Origin: Caldilineaceae bacterium
GTDB lineage: Bacteria; Chloroflexota; Anaerolineae; Caldilineales; Caldilineaceae
Direction: 5' to 3'
Assembly: GCA_022842065.1 (NCBI GenBank)
Contig: JALHQH010000017.1
Location: forward strand, 1-64,000
DNA length: 64,000 bases
The translations under genes were made by a program, and so were the position numbers. The notes under the pieces are model-generated. The model made no database searches. It saw only the letters and a list, made by a program, of their open reading frames with translations, and had not been told where the DNA came from. Positions 17,925 to 26,374 of this stretch are shown piece after piece. Numbering within the stretch: position 1 is the first letter of the stretch; each line of letters opens with the position of its first letter.

Positions 17925-17960
17925 TATTTATGGTAGTCGTCTTAATTCGTGGTATAAGAT

Positions 17961-19769
17961 ATGCCCATGGAAAATCAACCATCCCAACCTAATCGGCCTA
18001 AGTCACAAATTTATCTGCAACGCGCCGCCGAGCAGGCCGAGTCGTCAACCAGTGGCAGAGGGGCACCATTACCGCAGAACACCCTGCCGGCGCTCCGTCC
18101 GGCGTTGCCAGTGCTGCGCAGTAGTGCAACCCAGCGCTGTCCCCATTGTGGTGCCGTTCAACCCGCGTCGACCTCTGTCTGTATGGCTTGTGGGGCCTTC
18201 ATTCAAAGTAAAACCCCCAAGAAGATCCGCTGTCGGCGCTGTGGCACACGCGCTTCGGCCAATCTGGTGCTGTGCCCAGGTTGTGGTCGCGAATTGCAGG
18301 CGGCCCCGCCCCGGATTGGCTTATTCTTGGCGTCGTTGATCGTCGTCGCGCTCTTTCTGGTGCTGCTCACACGGGCGAGTAATTTTCAGCCGTTGACTTG
18401 GACACAGGCCAGCGCGGCCGCTGGGTGGCGTTGGATCAGCGCATGGGGTGATCGCCTTGATCCACAAATTTCGATTAACACAATCCCGGTCACACCGTTG
18501 GCAGAGGGGGCGGCCACGAATGGTGGACTCTTTGGCCTGAATGCGGCTAATAACGGCGTTGCCATGTCCGACGGCCCCGGCACGGCAGATGCGGCGGCTG
18601 CGGTTGGGGCAACGACACTGATCACAACCGCTGGCGCGCTGAATAATCCCGCCCCGGTTATCGGCGAAAATAGCAACATAACCGGCACCGGGGCCATAGC
18701 CATCGAGCCGGCAGTGACGGTAGCCGTGACGGTGGCTGCGACGGTGGCGGTCACTACGCCACCAACGGCAGTGGTACCACCGGTGGCGACCGCAACTGCA
18801 ACGGCTGTGCCGAGTGCCACCCCCGAACCAACCGCCACGCTGGTTCCGGCCACTGCCACCGCCACCGCCACGCCTGCACCACAAACCCCGACCAGTGAAG
18901 GGCCACGCGCCGCGGCAACCGTCACGGCGCAGGCCAGATTGTCTGCCGGCAATGGCGAAAGTGGGGCACAGGTCATACGCTTGCAGCCGACGGCGACATT
19001 GGCTGCGTCCGCCACTGCGCGCCCCACGGTGGCACCAACGCTTTCGCCAACGCCGGTGCCCCCCACCCCCGTGCCACCGACGGCATCGCCAACGCCTGCG
19101 CTGCCGACACCGACGGCCAATGTCCGCACCTACGCCGTCCGTGCTGGTGATACGCCCTATGCCATCGCCACGCAGTTTGATATTACGGTGATCGAACTGT
19201 TGAGCGCGAATGGTCTGGCGCTCGAAGATGCCCGTCGGTTGCGGGTTGGGCAAGAGTTGATTATCCCGACCACGGACAGTGAGCCCACTGTCACGCCAAC
19301 GGTCGCGGCTACGGCCACTGCGTTGCCGCTCACACCCACGGCAACCGCGACGGGGGCGTCACGGACACCAACGGCGGTCGCGGCGACGACACCTACCACC
19401 GCTTCCGTTGTCCGCTTGGATGCGCCCCAACTGCGCAGCCCAGAGCCCAATGCCTTCTTAAGCTGCAACGGGGAGAATACACTAACTTGGCTCCCGGTTG
19501 CGTTTATGCGCGAGAGTGACCAATATCGCTTGCATCTTGGCTTCCTTAGTGGCTATAATGGAGACGGTACGGAACAGGTAACCTGGGTGCTTGAACAGTT
19601 GATGCCTGCCAGTGCCTCGTTATGGCGTATGGATGAGGGCCTTTGTGGGCTTGCCCCGCAGAGCACTGGTCGCCAATGGCGTTGGTATGTCGAGGTGGTG
19701 GAAGCGGCCGATGGTGGGCTGCGATCAGTCAGCCAGAGCAGTACCATTTGGGGATTTAGCTGGAACTAA
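17961..19769 (+). CDS. Membrane protein with zinc-ribbon pair, Ala/Thr/Pro-rich stalk and LysM domain
   Basis: A 602-residue protein that probably links the cytoplasm and the cell wall. Residues 55-110 hold two CxxC...CxxC zinc ribbons (CPHCG...CMACG and CRRCG...CPGCG). A transmembrane helix follows at about 119-137 (IGLFLASLIVVALFLVLL). A long low-complexity Ala/Thr/Val/Pro stalk reaches to about 385. A LysM domain (about 388-434; YAVRAGDTPYAIATQFDITV) should bind peptidoglycan or chitin-like glycan. The C-terminal ~120 residues (about 475-602) look like a folded beta-rich domain (LSCNGENTLTWLPV). Start codons at 17961 and 17967 are equally possible. It precedes the HEAT-containing operon by about 100 bases. 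Function is unknown. Confidence 0.75.
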   Translation: MPMENQPSQPNRPKSQIYLQRAAEQAESSTSGRGAPLPQNTLPALRPALPVLRSSATQRCPHCGAVQPASTSVCMACGAFIQSKTPKKIRCRRCGTRASANLVLCPGCGRELQAAPPRIGLFLASLIVVALFLVLLTRASNFQPLTWTQASAAAGWRWISAWGDRLDPQISINTIPVTPLAEGAATNGGLFGLNAANNGVAMSDGPGTADAAAAVGATTLITTAGALNNPAPVIGENSNITGTGAIAIEPAVTVAVTVAATVAVTTPPTAVVPPVATATATAVPSATPEPTATLVPATATATATPAPQTPTSEGPRAAATVTAQARLSAGNGESGAQVIRLQPTATLAASATARPTVAPTLSPTPVPPTPVPPTASPTPALPTPTANVRTYAVRAGDTPYAIATQFDITVIELLSANGLALEDARRLRVGQELIIPTTDSEPTVTPTVAATATALPLTPTATATGASRTPTAVAATTPTTASVVRLDAPQLRSPEPNAFLSCNGENTLTWLPVAFMRESDQYRLHLGFLSGYNGDGTEQVTWVLEQLMPASASLWRMDEGLCGLAPQSTGRQWRWYVEVVEAADGGLRSVSQSSTIWGFSWN

Positions 19770-19865
19770 GCGCAGGCCAGTGGTTACTGAGTAACTATTA
19801 CACCATTGACCGTTACACTATTATTTAGGGTCTATTCAGCATGCTGGGTAGGCAAAGGATATCAT

Positions 19866-20999
19866 ATGAATGCATCAAACGGTGCTCGCCAACCGCGGCA
19901 GCGAAACAATAAAGATTACTACACCGCCGTTTTGCCCTTAAAACCGGATCTCCCCGACGAAGAGGAAGGGGAGGTCCAAGAACCGCGTTTCACGGTTCAA
20001 GAGTTGATCGATCACCTGATCCACGACAGCGAAAGCTTGACCGGACGCGATCTGATTGTGCTCTCGGATCTGACGCGGCAGGATATGGAGATTGTCCGCC
20101 GGGATTGGACCTTGATTCCCATTGAGCAGCGCCGGCAACTGGTGGAGACGCTGGTCGAGCTGGCCGAAGAAGATGTGGATTGGCATTTAGGGCGCCTGTT
20201 ACGAGTGGCCATGCAAGATCCCGATGAGGGGGTGCGTCTGCAAGCCGTCGAGGGTCTCTGGGAAGAGACCGGCAGCGATCTGATTGGTCAACTGGTGCAG
20301 ATGGTACACACTGACAGCAGTGTCGACGTGCGCGCCGCGGCCGCCGGGGCCTTGGGGGCCTATGTGTTGGCCGGCGAATTAGATGAGCTTGATGCCGCGC
20401 TGGCCATGCGTGCCGAAGAAGCGTTGCTCGCCGTACTGCAAAATCCGGATGCTGCCATCGCGGTCCAAGCGCGTGCACTGGCCAGTATTGCCTATTCCGG
20501 TGAAACGGGCATTCGCCAACTGATTGAGGACGCCTACTATTCGCCCGACGAAGAGATGCGGGTGAGTGCCTTGGTAGCTATGGGCCGGAGTGCCGATATT
20601 CGCTGGCGCGGGCTGGTACGGGCCGAGTTGCAAAATCCGGCCCCGGCCATGCGCGCCGAAGCGGCGCGCGCCTGTGGCGAATTGGAGAGCAAAAAGGCCG
20701 AGCCGGAGCTATTAGAATTGCTGCTTGACGAAGCACAACCAGTGCGGTTGGCCGCCATCTTTGCCCTGGGCCGTCTAGGGGGCAAGCGCGCCCAAGCTGC
20801 GCTGCGTGCTCTCTCCGAGGATGATAACCCCGCTGAGTCGGAAGCCGCCGATCTAGCGCTCGAGGAAATGCTCTTTTTTAGTGCCGGCGAAGGGGTGCCG
20901 CTCTATGCCGACGGCGTGGATGATCCCGATGGCTGGGACGTTGACCCCTGGATGAGCGATGATCTCGATGACGATGAACTTGGTTCCTATGCAAACTAA
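19866..20999 (+). CDS. HEAT-repeat protein
   Basis: I start at the ATG giving MNASNGARQ because AAAGGA lies seven bases upstream; an earlier in-frame start lacks a site. The 377-residue product is acidic. From about residue 90 onward it contains repeated alpha-helical pairs of the HEAT/PBS-lyase type (MQDPDEGVRLQAVEGLWEET, HTDSSVDVRAAAAGALGAYV, LDEAQPVRLAAIFALGRLGG). Such repeats form protein-binding scaffolds, here cytoplasmic. The tail is rich in Asp/Gly. It is the first of a tightly spaced group of at least five genes (9, 5, 13 and -4 base spacings), so it is likely the operon head. Its partners are unknown. Confidence 0.8.
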   Translation: MNASNGARQPRQRNNKDYYTAVLPLKPDLPDEEEGEVQEPRFTVQELIDHLIHDSESLTGRDLIVLSDLTRQDMEIVRRDWTLIPIEQRRQLVETLVELAEEDVDWHLGRLLRVAMQDPDEGVRLQAVEGLWEETGSDLIGQLVQMVHTDSSVDVRAAAAGALGAYVLAGELDELDAALAMRAEEALLAVLQNPDAAIAVQARALASIAYSGETGIRQLIEDAYYSPDEEMRVSALVAMGRSADIRWRGLVRAELQNPAPAMRAEAARACGELESKKAEPELLELLLDEAQPVRLAAIFALGRLGGKRAQAALRALSEDDNPAESEAADLALEEMLFFSAGEGVPLYADGVDDPDGWDVDPWMSDDLDDDELGSYAN

Positions 21000-21008
21000 G
21001 GCTTTCGC

Positions 21009-21437
21009 GTGAATCTCAAGCTAAAACGGCTCGTGCGGACGCAGAGTTCGGAGCAATACGCGCTCTTTGATCTCGATCAGGTTGATAGTGAAGCGCAACC
21101 GGCGACCATCGGCAAGTTAGATTTACATTACACGGGGGAAGGGGTCTACGGGACGATCTTGCTCTGGGATGAGAGTACCCGCCAGCTCAAACGTGGCCAG
21201 CGGCGTGACTTTGTCAATGCGCTGCTCCAAGAGCTTACCCAGCCCATGGGTGTCCCCAATGAGTATGTTGTCGAGTTCTTTATGCCGCAGCTAGAGCACT
21301 ATGAACTGTTTCACAACGTTGCCGTCGAAGGTGAGCTAGCAGCAGAAGAGATGCCGCATGAAGAAGCAAAGCCATCCAGCAACCGCCCTCGCCCTGTCCA
21401 TGACCGGGAAGTGGCACGTCCCCTGCCGCAGCGCTAA
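21009..21437 (+). CDS. Conserved-looking small hypothetical protein
   Basis: A 142-residue cytoplasmic protein starting with GTG nine bases after the HEAT gene. It has an ordered alpha/beta N-terminal ~105 residues (KLDLHYTGEGVYGTILLWDE; FVNALLQELTQPMGVPNEYV) and a disordered Pro/Arg/Glu tail. I do not recognise the family. Its placement between a HEAT scaffold and an AEC transporter, with almost no gap on either side, suggests co-expression with both. Confidence 0.7.
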   Translation: MNLKLKRLVRTQSSEQYALFDLDQVDSEAQPATIGKLDLHYTGEGVYGTILLWDESTRQLKRGQRRDFVNALLQELTQPMGVPNEYVVEFFMPQLEHYELFHNVAVEGELAAEEMPHEEAKPSSNRPRPVHDREVARPLPQR

Positions 21438-21442
21438 CCCCC

Positions 21443-22354
21443 ATGTTTATATTGCAGACGTTGCTCCCAATCTTTGCCCAGACTGTGCTACCCGTCTTTC
21501 TGGTCGCGGCCACCGGTTTCGTATTGGCTAGCCTGATCAATCTTGACAGCCGCTCGATTGGGCGCCTGCTCTTCTATCTGGCAACACCGGCGCTGGTCTT
21601 TCGCAGTCTCTATCGTTCCGAGCTTGATTTTATCGCTTTGCAACATCTCGCCCTGGTGGCAACAACGGTCGCGATTCTTTCTGGCCTGTTGGGCTGGTTG
21701 GTCAGCTTTGGGGAGACCCGTAAGCGCCGCGCCGCCCTGATCCTGACCAGCGCGGTGAGTAACAATGGCAATATGGGCATTCCCATCTCCTTCTTTGCTT
21801 TTGGTGAGGTGGGGCTGGCTCTGGGGTCAATCTATTATGTGATCACCTCGTTTCTCAGTAATACCTTTGGCGTGGTGATTGCGTCTGCCGGCCAGACTCC
21901 TTTTCGGACGGCATTGGCACAAAGCCTGCGGGTACCGGTGCTCTATACTGCCATTGCTGGGCTGTTACTCAACACGTTCCAGTTGCCGCTGCCCGAAACA
22001 ATTTTTCGGGCCGTTGATCTGTTAGCGGATGCCGCGATTCCGGGGATGCTCATTTTGCTTGGCATTCAGTTGCGCAAGGCACCGATTAAACAAGTGCCGT
22101 GGGTAATCTTGCGTAGTACAGGGGTCCGGCTCCTGGCTGGTCCGCTCCTCGCTTGGTTGCTTTGTCTGCTCTTCGCGATTAGCGGTGCCGAGCGCGATGT
22201 GGTGATTCTACAGGCGGGGATGCCGACGGCGGTGATGGCCGCGGTGCTCTCCACCGAGTATGAGACTGAACCAGAACTGGTGGCGACGGTCATCTTTGTC
22301 TCGACGCTGCTCAGTCTGCTGACGCTTTCCGTCCTGCTCTGGCTGATTCTATAG
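21443..22354 (+). CDS. AEC family (auxin efflux carrier-like) permease
   Basis: A 303-residue integral membrane protein with about ten helices in two inverted halves, each with a central crossing region typical of the AEC/PIN family. Landmarks are LINLDSRSIGRLLFYLATPA in the first half, the SNNGNMGIPISFFAFGEVGL motif, and VVILQAGMPTAVMAAVLSTEYE in the second half. Bacterial members export organic acids or amino acids; the substrate here is unknown. It begins five bases after the small hypothetical gene and is followed 13 bases later by a TPR protein. Confidence 0.87.
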   Translation: MFILQTLLPIFAQTVLPVFLVAATGFVLASLINLDSRSIGRLLFYLATPALVFRSLYRSELDFIALQHLALVATTVAILSGLLGWLVSFGETRKRRAALILTSAVSNNGNMGIPISFFAFGEVGLALGSIYYVITSFLSNTFGVVIASAGQTPFRTALAQSLRVPVLYTAIAGLLLNTFQLPLPETIFRAVDLLADAAIPGMLILLGIQLRKAPIKQVPWVILRSTGVRLLAGPLLAWLLCLLFAISGAERDVVILQAGMPTAVMAAVLSTEYETEPELVATVIFVSTLLSLLTLSVLLWLIL

Positions 22355-22367
22355 AGTTTTTATAAAC

Positions 22368-22970
22368 ATGACAACACCTGATCAACCAACCGATTTTCAA
22401 CAAACACTGCAGCAGAGCGCGCGGCTGCTCCACCAAAATCGCCCTGGTGAAGCCGCGGCCCTGTTGGAGCCGCTCTATAAACGTGCCCCCACCGACCCCG
22501 ATGTGGCAATCAACTTGGGCGGTGCCTATATTCTGCAACGCCGTTGGAACCGTGCGGCGCGTGTGCTCAGCAAAGCGGCTGAGGCCAACCCCGACAATGC
22601 CATGGTCTGGACCAACCTGGCCGCAGCAGAGTTGGGCAATCTGCAGATGGCCGGTCCACAGCAACAAGAACGGGCCATCCGCGCTTATGAGCGGGCGCTG
22701 CAGGCTGATCCCCATGCGCCCAATGTGCACTATCATTTGGGGCTGATCTACAAGGATCGCGGGGAACTAAATCGAGCCTGTGCTTTCTTCCAGCGCGCCT
22801 TGGAAGTCCAGCCAGGGGACAAGGATGCCCGGCTTTGGCTGGAACGTTTGACCGCCATGATTGCCGCCGAGCAGCAAGCGCGCGCCAATACCGAGCTAGA
22901 TGACAACCAACCCGATCCGGGCACGGCGACCGATGGCGACCAGCCGGCAGATAATGGAGCTGTTGTATGA
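22368..22970 (+). CDS. TPR-repeat protein
   Basis: A 200-residue soluble protein with about four tetratricopeptide repeats at residues 10-165 (RPGEAAALLEPLYKRAPTDP, RWNRAARVLSKAAEANPDNA, YERALQADPHAPNVHYHLGL, AFFQRALEVQPGDKDARLWL) and an acidic, probably disordered tail. It presumably acts as an adaptor. The last codons overlap the start of the next gene in an ATGA arrangement, so the two are translationally coupled. Confidence 0.83.
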   Translation: MTTPDQPTDFQQTLQQSARLLHQNRPGEAAALLEPLYKRAPTDPDVAINLGGAYILQRRWNRAARVLSKAAEANPDNAMVWTNLAAAELGNLQMAGPQQQERAIRAYERALQADPHAPNVHYHLGLIYKDRGELNRACAFFQRALEVQPGDKDARLWLERLTAMIAAEQQARANTELDDNQPDPGTATDGDQPADNGAVV

Positions 22971-24304
22971 GTTCCAAAGTGACCAGTCCCAGCCCGGTCG
23001 AGCGGACAATGACAGTAACCACACCAGACTGGCATCGCTCCTTGCACGATAAATGGCGCGAACAGCCGGAACAATTTGCCTGGCTCGTGGTTTTGATTAG
23101 CTTTGCGATCTTTGCGGTGCTTGCCTTTACCATTCCTATGGCGGTGAGTTACACCATTCGCTATTTGCCAATCAGCCAATCGGCGCGCTTTGAGCCGGCC
23201 GGGGAGAGTGTCTGGTTACTCTCCGTGCCCAAGGCCAGCGAAACCATTGCGGTGACCACGCCGCGTGACAATATTCGGGCCGGCAATATTATTGTGGCGA
23301 CGGGCGATGCTACCCAAGGCACACTTAACCTGGTCAGCGATGAAGAGGCGGCGGAGAACCAGGTCCTCGGCAGCCTGCACATCTACTCCGGCACCAAAGT
23401 GGAGGTGCTGCGGCTGAGCCGGCCTTTCTTCAAAAATTGGAGCAATGAGCCCTATCAAGCGCGCTTACGGCTTGACGCCGGGCAGGCCCGCATCTTTACC
23501 AATAGCGGCAATGCCCGTCCCCTTTCGGTACAATTAGAAACGCCCCACGGGACGGTGCAACTGGCCTCAGGCAGCTATCAGATCTCAGTGGAAGAGCAAC
23601 AGACTGATATCACCGTGGTCAGTGGTCAGGCCACGCTATGGCGGGAAACTGAAAGCGATTACCGCGTGGCCGTGCGTACTGGGCAGCGCGGGCAGATGAC
23701 CGCGACCGCCGCACCGCAACAAGTCGCCGCGGCCACACAGAACTTGCTGATCAACGGTGACTTTACGCCCCCCGTGCTCGATAGCTGGAACACCAGCAAA
23801 GATGCCGAGCAGGAGGTTGCCTTGGGTGATGTTTTCTTTAACGAGCGTGATGGGCGCAAGGTCGCCTATTTTATCCGCCAGGATGAAGAGAATCAACACA
23901 ACGAGGTGAGCATTCAGCAGGCAATCGACAAAAAAGTTGATGTTTATAACAGCCTTGTGCTCCAGTTTGATGTCAATATTCTGTTCCATAACCTGCCCGG
24001 TGCCGGCTATGCCAATACCGAGTTCCCGCTGCGGGTTGAAATTGACTATACGGATGAATATGGCAAAGACTTAAAGTGGGGCTATGGTTTTTACTACCGG
24101 GAGCCGGAACCGCCAGGACCAAGCCTTGTTGTTGGGGGTGAACAGGTGCCGCAAGCGCAATGGTACACCTACCGCTCACCTAATCTAATTGCCGAGCTTG
24201 ATCAAGCCGGGACACGGCCCAGCCGCATCAACCGCATTCGCATCTATGCCAGCGGTTGGAACTACCAGAGCATGGTCAGTGAAGTGTACCTCTATGCCGA
24301 ATAA
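22967..24304 (+). CDS. Single-pass membrane protein with FecR-like and jelly-roll-like extracytoplasmic regions
   Basis: A 445-residue protein starting inside the TPR gene (ATGA overlap). A basic cytoplasmic stretch of about 40 residues leads to one transmembrane helix near 41-63 (AWLVVLISFAIFAVLAFTIP). The outside part contains a FecR-like beta-region (about 175-245; LETPHGTVQLASGSYQISVE) of the kind that displays charged sugars or peptides, or senses iron complexes. A C-terminal region (about 260-445) opening with LLINGDFTPPVLDSWNTS recalls carbohydrate-binding jelly rolls. It ends the compact operon. The coupled TPR protein may be its cytoplasmic partner. Function unknown. Confidence 0.7.
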   Translation: MSSKVTSPSPVERTMTVTTPDWHRSLHDKWREQPEQFAWLVVLISFAIFAVLAFTIPMAVSYTIRYLPISQSARFEPAGESVWLLSVPKASETIAVTTPRDNIRAGNIIVATGDATQGTLNLVSDEEAAENQVLGSLHIYSGTKVEVLRLSRPFFKNWSNEPYQARLRLDAGQARIFTNSGNARPLSVQLETPHGTVQLASGSYQISVEEQQTDITVVSGQATLWRETESDYRVAVRTGQRGQMTATAAPQQVAAATQNLLINGDFTPPVLDSWNTSKDAEQEVALGDVFFNERDGRKVAYFIRQDEENQHNEVSIQQAIDKKVDVYNSLVLQFDVNILFHNLPGAGYANTEFPLRVEIDYTDEYGKDLKWGYGFYYREPEPPGPSLVVGGEQVPQAQWYTYRSPNLIAELDQAGTRPSRINRIRIYASGWNYQSMVSEVYLYAE

Positions 24305-24318
24305 GCCCGCAACGCGAT

Positions 24319-24386
24319 CAGGTGCGTCGCACTGTCCACTGAGAAGTGGATCGTACGATCACCGTTTGGACAGTGCGACGCACCTG
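24319..24386. repeat. Perfect 20-base inverted repeat with an inner GATCGTACGATC palindrome
   Basis: The arms CAGGTGCGTCGCACTGTCCA (24319-24338) and their exact complement (24367-24386) enclose a loop containing the 12-base palindrome GATCGTACGATC (24349-24360). A T/A-rich run follows. It begins 15 bases after the stop of the FecR-like gene and could terminate transcription or be a mobile palindromic unit. Confidence 0.85.
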
Positions 24387-24414
24387 AAATTTTATGATTA
24401 ATTGTTAATGGGGC

Positions 24415-26175
24415 GTGTCTAAGCGAGATGATGGTCATCCACCAGTGCTGAAATATTTTGCTGCCTGGCCTCGAACGTTGCGGCGTGCGCGCTCTCTCCA
24501 CGCCGCGCGTCGCTGGTACCACAGTTGGTTGGCTGGGACCTTGTTACTTTACCTGCTACTAACCGGTTATCAATTAGGGTTACCAGGGCTGCATTATGAT
24601 GAGGCGCGTGAGGCCGGCGTCAATGCCATGGAACTGCTGACCGGTGCCCCCGTTACGCCCTTTCGGGGGGTCGCCCTTGGATTGGGCGAATACCGTCTTC
24701 CCTTGATGGTGCAGGATTATATCGGTGCGCTGAATGTCTATTTGGCCTTGCCTTTGCTCTGGCTAACCGGCATTGGGGTGCCCAACCTCCGTCTGTTGCC
24801 TGTTCTGACCGGGCTGGCCACACTCTTAACCGTCGAGCGCACCGTGACGGCCTGGCTCTATCTAACGGCCCAGCCCAAAGGCGCACAAACTGGCCGGCCA
24901 CTGCCGTTATCAACAGCGGGGCTGCTGGCGATGACGCTGCTAGTCGCGGCCCCCAGTTTTGTCTTCTGGAGTCGGCAGGGGATCTTTGTCACCAATCTAA
25001 CCCAACCACTCTGTTTTTGGTGTCTCTGGCAGGGGTTGCGCTGGCTAGAAAATGGCCGTCGGCGCCACCTGCTCTGGAGCGCATTTGCTGGTGGCTGTGC
25101 CCTCTATGCCAAACTCTTAGCCATCTGGGTGATTGCGCCCTTTGTTTTGCTTGCGCTTGGGTGGTGGCTGTGGCGTCTGGGAAAAAGCCGACCGCGTCCC
25201 CCCTTGTCACTGGCCCTCTGCCTTGGTAGTGTCGGCGCGTTCACTTTCCCATTGCTGCCGCTGCTCTGGTTTAACCTGCAAAGTAGTGGCACCTTTACCG
25301 CGCTGACCGGCAACCTGCGGGCCAGCTACTATGGCGTTGACAACCTGGCGCTGCTGGCCAATCTGGCAATCCGCTGGCAACAGTTCGGCCAAATGTTACG
25401 TGGGGATCATCTCTGGTATCTTGGCGGGCTCTATGGCAATGGCATGGCCTTATGGGGTGCGCTTGCCCTGGTTGCGCTTGGTCTGCTAGTCAAGCCCTGG
25501 CCTTTGCTACTGCCTGTCTTCCTGCTGCTGGCCGCCTTTGGGGCCAGCCTCTTTACGATCAGCGCTCTCTTTGTTACCCACTATGCGCTGCTCCAACCGT
25601 TGGCCGCGGCGGTCATTGCCCTGGCCTGGCAAACACTTTTTACCGGGCATCCGGAACACAACCACTTCCGGCTGCGCTCCACTCTTTGGCGGTGGGTGGG
25701 GATCGGATTGGTGCTGCTCTGGCTGCTCGCCGATCTAAGTGCTACCGTGCGCTATCACAGTGCCCTCACGCACAGCGGTGGGTTGGCCGATCACGCTGAT
25801 ACCAGTTATCACCTGGCCTACTATCTGCGCTACAACGGGCTAGGTGCCCCCATTGCCCTGGATTGGGGCTTTGATGCACCAATGCGCTACCTCACCGTCG
25901 GCACCGTGACGCCGGTCGAGATCTTTGGTTATCGCTCCCCGCATACACCTGATGCCGATTTTGGTAGCCGCCTCGGGTTGTTTCTCGACAATCCGGCGAA
26001 TGTTTACCTGTTACACACCGATGCGGCCACCGTTTTCGCCGGGCGGCGCGCCCAGTTCTTACAAGCGGCGGCCGACCGTGGCTTGCAGCCCGCGCTCATC
26101 ACCACCTTTGCGCAGCGCGATGGCACGCCAGTGGTGGAAGTGTGGCGGGTGATACCAGCGCCCGAAAGCAGGTGA
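24415..26175 (+). CDS. PMT/ArnT-like (GT39-type) membrane glycosyltransferase
   Basis: A 586-residue integral membrane protein, starting with GTG. After a basic cytoplasmic N-terminus it has 10 or more hydrophobic helices. The first extracytoplasmic loop contains LPGLHYDEAREAG, matching the acidic DE motif that GT-C glycosyltransferases use for lipid-linked sugars. The C-terminal ~110 residues are soluble (YNGLGAPIALDWGFDAPMRY). It would transfer a sugar from a polyprenyl carrier to a protein, lipid or polymer outside the cell. It is separated from the preceding operon by a perfect inverted repeat. It resembles the N-terminal part of the protein at 9865 in type but lacks PA14 and NHL parts. 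Acceptor unknown. Confidence 0.8.
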   Translation: MSKRDDGHPPVLKYFAAWPRTLRRARSLHAARRWYHSWLAGTLLLYLLLTGYQLGLPGLHYDEAREAGVNAMELLTGAPVTPFRGVALGLGEYRLPLMVQDYIGALNVYLALPLLWLTGIGVPNLRLLPVLTGLATLLTVERTVTAWLYLTAQPKGAQTGRPLPLSTAGLLAMTLLVAAPSFVFWSRQGIFVTNLTQPLCFWCLWQGLRWLENGRRRHLLWSAFAGGCALYAKLLAIWVIAPFVLLALGWWLWRLGKSRPRPPLSLALCLGSVGAFTFPLLPLLWFNLQSSGTFTALTGNLRASYYGVDNLALLANLAIRWQQFGQMLRGDHLWYLGGLYGNGMALWGALALVALGLLVKPWPLLLPVFLLLAAFGASLFTISALFVTHYALLQPLAAAVIALAWQTLFTGHPEHNHFRLRSTLWRWVGIGLVLLWLLADLSATVRYHSALTHSGGLADHADTSYHLAYYLRYNGLGAPIALDWGFDAPMRYLTVGTVTPVEIFGYRSPHTPDADFGSRLGLFLDNPANVYLLHTDAATVFAGRRAQFLQAAADRGLQPALITTFAQRDGTPVVEVWRVIPAPESR

Positions 26176-26224
26176 GGATTAGAGCATTAATGAATGCGGC
26201 ATGGTTGCAATCAATTTATGTAAA

Positions 26225-26253
26225 TTGACAAACTTTGCCGCTTCATCTACGAT
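26225..26253 (+). promoter_or_regulatory. Probable sigma-70 type promoter of the liv cassette
   Basis: TTGACA (26225-26230), a 17-base spacer and TACGAT (26248-26253) lie about 120 bases before livK. This leaves a leader of about 115 bases before the AAGGAG site. Confidence 0.65.
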
Positions 26254-26374
26254 AGCGCACAGCTAAATGCCACCCAATCCGTTTGCTGCTGCGGCAATCG
26301 TACTCACCATAACAACTGTACCACGCATGCCCCATCAGTACGGGCATCCAACAGACTAACGCAAGGAGAACGCT

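Noticed and set aside
18321..19253. Minus-strand ORFs opposite the zinc-ribbon/LysM gene
   Set aside because: Antisense of the low-complexity Ala/Thr/Pro stalk, rich in Arg and Gly; no coding support.
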